Positions 58,126 to 64,000 of a DNA stretch of 64,000 nucleotides are shown here, one piece after another; the first letter of the stretch is position 1, and every line of letters starts with the position of its first letter. Location: positions 1 to 64,000 of the forward strand of contig NZ_NNBP01000035.1 in the NCBI RefSeq assembly GCF_002803155.1. The letters are read 5' to 3'. Both the position numbers and the translations under genes were made by a program. Source of the DNA: Streptomyces sp. CB02959 (GTDB lineage Bacteria > Actinomycetota > Actinomycetes > Streptomycetales > Streptomycetaceae). The notes beneath the pieces are model-generated. The model made no database searches, was not told the DNA's origin, and worked only from the letters and a program-made list of their open reading frames with translations.

Positions 58126-58347
58126 CTAGAGCTTGGTCATCTTGGCGTAGGGGCTCAGGATCCGCATGCGCGTCGAGCCGAAATCCACGAGTGTCGCGAT
58201 TCCTTCTTCGACGCTGATTACCCGGCCGAGGCCGTACATGTCGTGGGTGACCTGGTCGCCCACGGAGAAGTGCTTCAGGGCCGGTGTGACCGGGGCCTTG
58301 AAGGGGCTGGTGGGCAAATGACGCTTCGGTGCAGCGGGCTTTGTCAT
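58126..58347 (-). CDS. small CarD/Tudor-like protein
   Basis: A 73-residue protein. The N-terminal 25 residues are basic and Pro-rich. HFSVGDQVTHDMYGLGRVISVEEGIATLVDFGSTRMRIL follows, a Tudor/CarD-N-like barrel as in the C-terminal tail of UvrD/PcrA helicases, where it binds RNA polymerase. A GGGGG site precedes ATG 58347. It lies between recQ and the sedolisin gene. Its target is unknown; interaction with RNA polymerase is inferred. Confidence 0.82.
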   Translation of the reverse strand: MTKPAAPKRHLPTSPFKAPVTPALKHFSVGDQVTHDMYGLGRVISVEEGIATLVDFGSTRMRILSPYAKMTKL

Positions 58348-58528
58348 CGCCCCCAGTATGCGCCTTGTGGAGCCCGTGGGCGGTGGCCGTGCACGTTCAC
58401 CCGTCCCGCATCGCGCATGCGTCCGCCGCTCGCGCGTACGACCCATGCCGCGGTCTTCACCTGCTGAGCACGAGGCGCCCGGCGGTCTGCGACAGGCGCC
58501 CGCTCCTTCCTCGGGGGCGGGAATGCGC

Positions 58529-59911
58529 TCAGCCCGCCTTGGCGAGGGCGGGGACGAAGCGGGCCGCGTCGATCGTGCCGACGCCGGTCGCCATGTCGTA
58601 GCCCTTCGCCGCGGTATAGCCGGTGACGCCCGCGAAACTGTTGTTCGTGCCGTCCTTCACGTCCACGATTCCGGTGGACGGGTTCCGCGAGGACTGCGCG
58701 GACAGTGCGTACAGCGCCTGGTGGATGTCACCCAGCCGGTGTCCGGCGACCTGGTCGGCCAGGGCCACGATGCCCGCGAAGAGCGGGCTGGCCTCGCTGG
58801 TGCCGACGAAGAGGTCCCAGCCGACCCGCTTCGGGTCGTAGCTGGAGTACACCCATGCGCCGCCCTTCATCGCGGCGGACATCGAAACATCGGGGGTGCC
58901 GCGGTGGCCGCCGACCACCTGCTCGACCCCGGTCTGGTACGAGGGGCGGGCGAAGACATGGGACGGGCCGCCGCCGCTCGCGCCCTCGTCGTTGAAGACA
59001 CTGTCCGGCGCGATGCGGTCACCCTTGGCGTCCAGGTGCAGCTGGGTGCCGCCGACCGAGACGGCCAGCGGGTCGGAGGACGGCCAGGCGTTGACCCGGT
59101 ACGGGTAGTCGCCGTTGCCGTTCGCGTTGGTGTTGGTGGCTCCGCCGTCGCCGGAGGCGGCGAGGACGGTCACCTTGTGCTTGGCCGCGTCCTTGAAGGC
59201 GTACCGCAGGTTCTCGATGCTGGAGAAGTCGCCCTTGCGGAAGCCGGGGAAGGTGTTCTCCGTCGCGCCGAAACTCTGGCTGATCACATCGCCCACACCG
59301 CGGTCGATGAGCGACTTCTCGGCGTCCATCATCTCTCGCAGGCCGGTGGTGCCGTCCCCGTTCTGGTTGGCCCCGGACTCCACCAGGACGATGTGCGCGT
59401 CCGGGGCGACGGCGTGCGCCATCTCCACGTCAAGGGTGGTCTCCCCGGCCCAGCCCATGTGGTCGGGGTTGGTGGAGTCGAAGCGCGGGACGGTACCCCA
59501 CTTGACGATGTCGACGTGGGTGCTCTTCATGCCGAACCGGGCGCTGTAGACATCCAGATCATGCTGGATGGTCGGCGAGCCGAAGGAATCCACGATCACG
59601 ATCGTGCGCCCCTTGCCGGTGATTCCCGCCCGGTACAGCGGGTTCAGGTTGTACGCCTGCCGGTACTGGTTCGGGGTGTAACAGGAGACCTGCCACTGCG
59701 CCTGGCACTGCGCGGTGGTCAGCAAGCTGTGGGCCGCGTTCTTCGATTGCTCCCCGGCTATTGCCGGCACGGGTTTGGCTCCTTGCACCGCATGCACGGG
59801 TGCGGCGACCGCGGAACCGGACAGAACCGGGGCTATTAGTGCGACATTGGCGAGGGTGGCGACCCCGACCGCTGCGGCCGCGATGCGGCGCCGCGCATGA
59901 ACTCTGCGCAT
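58529..59911 (-). CDS. secreted S53 peptidase (sedolisin)
   Basis: A 460-residue protein with a signal peptide (MRRVHARRRIAAAAVGVATL...VAAPV). The mature S53 domain has the Glu/Asp pair in WAGETTLDVEMAHAVAPDAH and the nucleophile in LFVGTSEASPLFAGIVAL. The Asp of the oxyanion site is expected near QSFGATENTF. The prodomain typical of S53 peptidases is short or missing here; only about 30 residues separate the signal from the domain. AAGGGG lies 7 nt before ATG 59911. It is a secreted protease of acidic-type mechanism, for extracellular nutrition or processing. Confidence 0.9.
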   Translation of the reverse strand: MRRVHARRRIAAAAVGVATLANVALIAPVLSGSAVAAPVHAVQGAKPVPAIAGEQSKNAAHSLLTTAQCQAQWQVSCYTPNQYRQAYNLNPLYRAGITGKGRTIVIVDSFGSPTIQHDLDVYSARFGMKSTHVDIVKWGTVPRFDSTNPDHMGWAGETTLDVEMAHAVAPDAHIVLVESGANQNGDGTTGLREMMDAEKSLIDRGVGDVISQSFGATENTFPGFRKGDFSSIENLRYAFKDAAKHKVTVLAASGDGGATNTNANGNGDYPYRVNAWPSSDPLAVSVGGTQLHLDAKGDRIAPDSVFNDEGASGGGPSHVFARPSYQTGVEQVVGGHRGTPDVSMSAAMKGGAWVYSSYDPKRVGWDLFVGTSEASPLFAGIVALADQVAGHRLGDIHQALYALSAQSSRNPSTGIVDVKDGTNNSFAGVTGYTAAKGYDMATGVGTIDAARFVPALAKAG

Positions 59912-60229
59912 GATTGTTCCCCTTGCAAGGTGAGACCCCCACTCGACAGATGCGGCGATTCCACCCCGAAGCCACGCGCAGAACAACCACTTGCTCCTGT
60001 GCGACTTCTCACTGATGTGCCATCCATCACTTTTGTCCGATTCGGCATTGTGTGGCCGTATCGCCCCGGTGTACGGAAGGGCTGCGCAATTCAGTTGCTG
60101 TGATCACTCACGGGCGCTCCCGGGCTGCCCGGAGGCGGCCCGGCAACGTCATCGGGCCTCGGCGGAAGCTCAGCACGTACGACAAGCACGAGGCTCACGG
60201 CGGCAACGGCCAAGGAATCGCGATGAGTT
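59912..60229. other. intergenic region between sedolisin and the integrase remnant
   Basis: About 318 bp holding the sedolisin promoter on the left. The right part shows no intact gene. Some reading frames resemble the upstream part of the decayed integrase (see the next entry), but not enough to assign. Confidence 0.45.
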
Positions 60230-60545
60230 ATGCGCTCGGCGCTGTCTTCGGCCTGCCGAGAGGGACTGATCGCGCGCAACGTCGCGAACCTCGTCGAGCC
60301 GCTCCGCACCGACTCCCGGGAGCGGAAGCCGTGGACGCGCGACGCGGCTCGACGGGGCGCAACGCGGCGCCGCTGTGGTGGCGGCAGGTGGACGCGCGAG
60401 CCAACGCAGGCAGAGGGGGCGGGAGTTCGGCTACGTCTTCGCGACTCGCGTCGGTCACTCCGTCTAGCCGCGGGACGTCCATCGCTCCTTCACTCGCGTC
60501 GCCGCGTGCGCCGGCCTCCGCGTCGTCCCGCATGGACCGGCCGTT
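60230..60545 (+). pseudogene. decayed tyrosine-recombinase (integrase) remnant
   Basis: Two fragments of a pSAM2-type site-specific integrase can be read. From 60230: MRSALSSACREGLIARNVAN and then LVEPLRTDSRERKPWT, matching the DNA-binding domain. From 60423 in another frame: EFGYVFATRVGHSV, a stop codon at 60465, then PRDVHRSFTRVAACAGLRVV, matching the catalytic domain just before the expected HDLRH box, which is lost. The middle and the 3' end are deleted or shifted. The gene lies about 100 bp from the 3' end of tRNA-Arg. Such integrases normally insert at tRNA 3' ends. Confidence 0.78.
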
Positions 60546-60602
60546 GAGGGAGGGGTGCCCCGGGCGTGATGGACCGTCGCCGTTGATGTCGGTTCTGGAT
60601 GC

Positions 60603-60646
60603 CAGAAGGGGGCCACCTCCGAAAATTCGGAGGTGGCCCCCTTCTG
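60603..60646 (-). terminator. terminator at the tRNA 3' end
   Basis: A perfect 21-bp inverted repeat (60603-60623 with 60626-60646) begins 3 nt after the tRNA CCA end. It separates the tRNA from the integrase remnant and can act in both directions. Confidence 0.85.
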
Positions 60647-60649
60647 AAC

Positions 60650-60725
60650 TGGTGCCCCCGGCAGGATTCGAACCTGCGACACCCGCTTTAGGAGAGCGGT
60701 GCTCTATCCCCTGAGCTACGGAGGC
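60650..60725 (-). tRNA. tRNA-Arg (anticodon CCT)
   Basis: Cloverleaf on the minus strand. The acceptor stem GCCTCCG pairs with CGGGGGC (one G-U pair). The anticodon stem CCGCT/AGCGG encloses loop CTCCTAA, anticodon CCT, reading AGG. The T arm carries GGTTCGAATCC. The discriminator is A (60653) and the CCA tail is encoded (60652-60650). No intron is seen. Confidence 0.97.
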
Positions 60726-60820
60726 GGCCGGATCGGGGTGATCCGATCCGGCGATAAGCGTAGCGGATGGTGGGTCGGGGCCGGGTGGGTGTCGGGGTGG
60801 AGGCGTGCCGGTGTGGCGGG

Positions 60821-61138
60821 TCAGCCCAGGTGCCAGCTGAGGGTGCCGTCGGTGGCGGTGAGGGCGGCGAGCAGCAGCAGGTCGGCGGCGCCGAGGGCGA
60901 GGCCCAGGAGGGCGCGGCCCCGGCGGGTGGTGCCGCGGGTGAGGGCGAGGGTGCCGAGGACCAGTGCGCAGGGGCCCAGGACGATGTTGAGGACCAGGGT
61001 GCCCACGAGGCCGAGGACGAACGAGGCGACTGCCATGCCGTCGGCCTTGGAGGAGCGGGCGGCGGAGGGGCGCTGCGTCGCGGTCGCGGTGGTCGCGGTG
61101 GTCGCCGTGGTCGCCGGGGCGGTGGTGAGGGTGGTCAT
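60821..61138 (-). CDS. DUF4190-type membrane protein
   Basis: A 105-residue protein with an N-terminal Thr/Ala-rich stretch. The DUF4190 core follows: DGMAVASFVLGLVGTLVLNIVLGPCALVLGTLALTRG, then a second hydrophobic helix pair. The start overlaps the upstream small gene by 4 nt (ATGA). Two or three TM segments; no known function. Confidence 0.85.
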   Translation of the reverse strand: MTTLTTAPATTATTATTATATQRPSAARSSKADGMAVASFVLGLVGTLVLNIVLGPCALVLGTLALTRGTTRRGRALLGLALGAADLLLLAALTATDGTLSWHLG

Positions 61139-61299
61139 CGGGGGGTCCCCTCGGTGTGGTGGCGGCGTTCGCGCACGGTGAAGACGACGAGCCAGGCGGT
61201 GATGACCGCGGCGGCGATGAGGGTGACCGGGACGGGGAGGTGCGCCGCGGTGCCCAGCGCGATCCCCATCAAGAGGAGGGCTGCGACGAGGAAGAGCAT
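61135..61299 (-). CDS. small hydrophobic membrane protein
   Basis: A 54-residue protein with two predicted TM helices (MLFLVAALLLMGIALGTAAH and VTLIAAAVITAWLVVFTV), followed by a basic tail. GAAAGG precedes ATG 61299. Its stop overlaps the DUF4190 start. It is divergent from the TetR gene and probably repressed by it through the repeats at 61390-61412 and 61443-61456. Confidence 0.78.
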   Translation of the reverse strand: MLFLVAALLLMGIALGTAAHLPVPVTLIAAAVITAWLVVFTVRERRHHTEGTPR

Positions 61300-61389
61300 G
61301 GTCTGCCTTTCCGGGGCCGGCTCCGGTGGGGGGAGGCCCGGTGCGGGGTTCCGCGGGGGAGCCGGCCGAATGGGGTTGAGAGGACAGTT

Positions 61390-61456
61390 GTTCACTGACT
61401 TCTTCAGTGTACGACCGGAGGGGAGTGGATTGGTTCGGAGAACGGTTGTTTACTGG
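61390..61456. promoter_or_regulatory. putative TetR operator region
   Basis: CACTGA (61393-61398) is inverted as TCAGTG (61404-61409) with a 5-nt spacer. The repeat extends to GT...AC (61390-61412) with one mismatch per half. A second half-element, GTTGTTTACTGG, lies at 61445-61456 and resembles GTTGTTCACTGA at 61387-61398. Both sit between the divergent TetR and small-membrane genes. Confidence 0.6.
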
Positions 61457-61461
61457 ATGAC

Positions 61462-62115
61462 ATGAGTCACAGTGTGGGTGGAGTCCGTCAGGCGCAGAAG
61501 CAGAAGACCCGTCAGGCGCTGCTGGACGCGGCGCTCGGGCTGCTGGAGGAGCAGAGCCTGAGCAGCCTGGGGCTGCGTGAGGTGACGCGGGTGGTGGGCA
61601 TCGCCCCGACCGCGTTCTACCGGCACTTCCGGGATCTGGGCGAGCTGGGCGTCGCGCTCGTCGAGGAGGCGCTGGGCAGCCTGCACGTGATGGTGCGCGC
61701 GATCCTCGCCGAACAGGATGCGGCGGAGGAGCGGATAGACCGGACGGTCGCGGTCGTCGAGCGGCACGTACGCGAACACCCCGCGCACGTACGGTTCGTG
61801 GCCCGGGAGCGGCGCGGTGGGGTGCGGGCCGTGCGGCACGCCATCGCGGGGCAGCTGGACCGGTTCGCGGAGGAGGTCGCCGAGGCGCTCAAGACCCAGC
61901 CGGTGTCGGAGGGCTGGCGGGACGAGGACGTGCGGATGCTGGCCGAGTTGTACGTCGACCGGCTGGTGACGACCGCCGCGGAGTTGCTCGACGCCCGGGA
62001 GGAAGAGGGCGAGGGGGCGGCCGAACGGGTGGTGTGGCGGGCTCGGCGGCAGTTGCGGTTGATCAGCATCGGGCGGCGGCACTGGCGGGCGGAGGGTGGG
62101 GTTTCCGGGGAGTGA
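61462..62115 (+). CDS. TetR-family regulator
   Basis: A 217-residue protein with the TetR HTH (KTRQALLDAALGLLEEQSLSSLGLREVTRVVGIAPTAFYRHFRDLGELG), resembling FabR/DesT-type lipid regulators. A helical ligand-binding domain follows, ending LRLISIGRRHWRAEGG. It is divergent from the small membrane-protein operon, with candidate operators between them, so it probably represses that operon and itself. The ligand is unknown. No CTGA-N7-TCAG site is present, so it is unlikely to be the regulator of that regulon. Confidence 0.92.
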   Translation: MSHSVGGVRQAQKQKTRQALLDAALGLLEEQSLSSLGLREVTRVVGIAPTAFYRHFRDLGELGVALVEEALGSLHVMVRAILAEQDAAEERIDRTVAVVERHVREHPAHVRFVARERRGGVRAVRHAIAGQLDRFAEEVAEALKTQPVSEGWRDEDVRMLAELYVDRLVTTAAELLDAREEEGEGAAERVVWRARRQLRLISIGRRHWRAEGGVSGE

Positions 62116-62158
62116 GGGGAGTGGGGGGAGCAGGGGGAGCGGGGGGGAATGCGGGGCG

Positions 62159-63598
62159 TCAAGGGGTTCGGGGGTGGGCGGGGGTGGTGCGGACGCGGTA
62201 GGTGCCGTCGGTGTTCTCGGTGAGGACGGTGACGGTGACGCCGCTCGTGTGGTCGGTGTAGGTCTCGCCGGGGCGGAAGGTGGCGTCCGTCAGGTCGGCT
62301 TCGACGTAGTGGGCGTCGGCGTAGCAGCCGCGGCTGTGCGGGGTGGCGTCGACGACCCGGATGGGGGCGCGGCCGGAGGGGACGTCGGTGGCCACGTGGT
62401 AGACGAGGACGCCGGGGCGGCAGACGATCGGGTCCAGGAGGCCGCTGGCGCGGGCCTCGACGACGAAGGCGGTGTGCGGACCCGTCGGGATGACGACGAT
62501 CTTGGTGCCGCCGGGCGTGGAGATCGGGGTGAGGACGTGCTCGGTGGGCATCCCGCCGGCCGGTGTGCAGTGCACCTGGCCGGGGGCGAGCCAGCCCATC
62601 TTCCACTTGTGCCAGCCGAGGAAGTCGTTGGTCGGTCCCCAGTCCTCGTCCATCGGGTCCCAGTGGCCCACCGGGGTCGAACCGCTGCGATCGTCCGTGT
62701 AGTAGAGGTCGGGCAGGCCGAAGGAGTGCGCGTTCTCGTGGTTGAGGACCCGGTAGGCGCTCAGGCCGGTCTGCCGGCTCCAGATGAACGAGACGTTCTG
62801 GAACGGTGCCCCGCGGCCGCTCTTCAGGCCGAGGTCGGCGCCGCTGAAGGTGACCGACAGGACCGTGTGGGTGGCGGGCGGCCCCGCGTTCGGGGACGTG
62901 ATGACGTTGACGATGTCGTAGTCGCGGAGGTTCACGAGCGGGTCGACGGCGTGCAGGAGCTCCCGGGAGAGGGCGTGGTAGCCGCCGTCCGAGGACGGGT
63001 CGAAGCTCGCGCCGCGGTCGATGCCGTACGCCGCCAGGGGGTGTGACATGCGGATCCAGCGGAAGAGCGGCTTGGGGACGTAGGAGAGCCGTCCGTACGA
63101 GCTGGTGCGGAAGTAGTCGGTCACGGCCGGGAAGAACTCGGCGAAGCGCGCCATGGGGGAGAGCGCGGCGGGGGCGTCCGGGAAGTCCACGAAGAGGGTG
63201 AGGGCCCGCACGGTGCCGGCGGCGCGGGCGAAGCCGGCGGGGGTGGGGGCGGATTCCGCGACGTCGTCGCTGAGGCCGGGGAGGGCGCACGGGCCGCTGG
63301 GGGGCGCGCCGGGAGGGACGCCGGCGGGGGCTCTGGGGGGTCGTGGAGCGGGCTTGATGCCGGGAGGCGGTGGTACGGGGGCCTTGGGCGGTGTGGGTGG
63401 CGCGGGCGGCTGGGGTGGCTGGGGTGGCTGGGGCGGTGTGGGCGGCTGGGGTGGCTTGGGGGGTGTCGCGTGCGGGGCGGGGGTGGGGGGTGGTGGTGCG
63501 GCGGTGGCCTCGGGGGGCGCGGTCAGGGCGAAGGCGGCGGTCGCGCAGGTGGCGGCTGCGGCCAGGGCGACACAGATCTTGTGCGTCAGGGCACGCAT
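62159..63598 (-). CDS. secreted M6-family (immune-inhibitor-A-like) metalloprotease
   Basis: A 479-residue protein. A signal peptide is followed by a very long Pro-rich linker, about residues 34-100, of PPxP repeats. The catalytic domain has the zinc motif LNHENAHSFGLPDLYYTDD, near residue 285. The motif HENAH fits HExxH. WDPMDEDWGPTNDFLGWHKWKMGWL is typical of M6 proteases. The protein should be exported and degrade extracellular protein. The Pro-rich linker is the unusual part. Confidence 0.88.
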   Translation of the reverse strand: MRALTHKICVALAAAATCATAAFALTAPPEATAAPPPPTPAPHATPPKPPQPPTPPQPPQPPQPPAPPTPPKAPVPPPPGIKPAPRPPRAPAGVPPGAPPSGPCALPGLSDDVAESAPTPAGFARAAGTVRALTLFVDFPDAPAALSPMARFAEFFPAVTDYFRTSSYGRLSYVPKPLFRWIRMSHPLAAYGIDRGASFDPSSDGGYHALSRELLHAVDPLVNLRDYDIVNVITSPNAGPPATHTVLSVTFSGADLGLKSGRGAPFQNVSFIWSRQTGLSAYRVLNHENAHSFGLPDLYYTDDRSGSTPVGHWDPMDEDWGPTNDFLGWHKWKMGWLAPGQVHCTPAGGMPTEHVLTPISTPGGTKIVVIPTGPHTAFVVEARASGLLDPIVCRPGVLVYHVATDVPSGRAPIRVVDATPHSRGCYADAHYVEADLTDATFRPGETYTDHTSGVTVTVLTENTDGTYRVRTTPAHPRTP

Positions 63599-63968
63599 GG
63601 GGCTGCCTCGGTCTTGCCGGTGCCGGTGCCGGTGCCGGCGCTGGTGCGGCGCTTGCCGGTTGTTCTGGTGTGAGGGCCGGTGACCGTGGGGTGCGGGCCG
63701 CGGCGTGGCCGGGCCTTCCGGGTCATTGGGCGGCTGCCTTCTGCCTCATGGTGTTCAGCCTGCGGCGGGGGATGGTCGCTCGCGCGTGGGGGTGCGTCAA
63801 ATGGAGGGGTGGTGTGGTGCGGAGGGATGGCGGCCGGGCCCGTGTCCCACGTCACACCGCGGAGGGGAAATATCCGGGGAGCCGGTCCCCGTTTAGCTGG
63901 TGTTGGGCGAAGCGGGGAGTGGTTCCCCGGTTCTGCGAGTGTGGTGAGTGCGGAGGGAGTGTGCCGAC

Positions 63969-64000
63969 GTGACCGGAGTGGAGCAGGTGAAGATCGTGCA
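63969..64000 (+). CDS. 5' end of a gene cut by the window edge
   Basis: GTG 63969 with GGAGGGAG about 9 nt upstream begins MTGVEQVKIV. Only ten codons are visible, so nothing can be said about the product. Confidence 0.4.
   Translation, partial: MTGVEQVKIV

Noticed and set aside
61462..62115. The TetR gene as the regulator of the CTGA-N7-TCAG regulon
   Set aside because: Its own promoter region has different repeats (CACTGA-N5-TCAGTG) and it lies about 19 kb from the nearest site.
63586..63726. A 46-residue ORF upstream of the M6 protease
   Set aside because: It is Thr/Arg/Gly-rich without a good ribosome site and overlaps the protease start; not enough support.

Overview
The window is chromosomal DNA of a Streptomyces-type actinomycete. 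Evidence: very high GC, frequent GTG starts, GTGA/ATGA stop-start overlaps, several leaderless promoters (a TAnnnT box 6-7 nt before the start codon), the coenzyme F420 gene fbiC, four luciferase-like (LLM) oxidoreductases, an AfsR/SARP-type regulator and XRE/DUF5753/DUF397 genes. The species cannot be named from the sequence. The first gene is cut at its 5' end and the last at its 3' end.

Layout. 1-3.0 kb: end of a PQQ-propeller protein, a membrane protein and a lipoprotein. 3.0-10.8 kb: a thiolase-like/DUF35/enoyl-CoA hydratase-like operon, a divergent FadD3-like acyl-CoA ligase, an LLM oxidoreductase, a DinB-type protein and a second acyl-CoA ligase. 10.9-14.8 kb: two tiny genes with repeated D(K/R)HAP motifs, then a BTAD/NB-ARC/TPR regulator. 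15.4-16.8 kb: an amidohydrolase. 16.9-20.8 kb: small regulatory genes, including an XRE/DUF5753 gene that seems to start at CTG. 21-27.4 kb: LLM, SDR, LLM, D-aminoacylase-like and aldehyde dehydrogenase genes. 27.7-40 kb: permease, PHP hydrolase, LLM, VOC protein, fbiC, hydroxyacid dehydrogenase, ADP-ribosylglycohydrolase and Na+/solute symporter. 40-43.3 kb: SDR, aminotransferase and a dimeric-barrel protein. 43.5-45.9 kb: XRE/DUF397 pair and a GPP34 protein. 46-63.6 kb: D,D-carboxypeptidase with a long charged tail, GT-C-like glycosyltransferase, ArsR regulator, PEP-mutase-like enzyme, lipoprotein plus CseC-like kinase, RecQ, sedolisin, a decayed integrase beside tRNA-Arg, a TetR locus and an M6 protease.

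Main discovery. Eight copies of one 15-bp palindrome, CTGA-N7-TCAG (consensus CTGAYGNNNMRTCAG), lie between genes, in front of the catabolic-type genes at 3.0-7.3, 9.1-10.7, 15.4, 21-27.4, 40.1 and 42.4 kb. None was found before the regulatory or housekeeping genes. At several sites one half-site (CTGACG or a close variant) sits where the promoter -35 box should be. This looks like one dispersed regulon for uptake and breakdown of an unknown acid: two CoA ligases, a probable Ltp2/ChsH2-like retro-aldolase, a hydratase-like protein, two SDRs, two LLM flavoenzymes, two amidohydrolases, an aldehyde dehydrogenase and a barrel protein of unknown function. No regulator gene that obviously belongs to this operator is present, so the repressor is probably encoded elsewhere.

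Other points of interest are the D(K/R)HAP peptide genes beside a TPR-containing STAND regulator, candidate CTG and ATC starts, a kinase/lipoprotein pair without a response regulator, and an integrase fossil at the tRNA-Arg gene. No computation or database search was run; family names come from recognising motifs.
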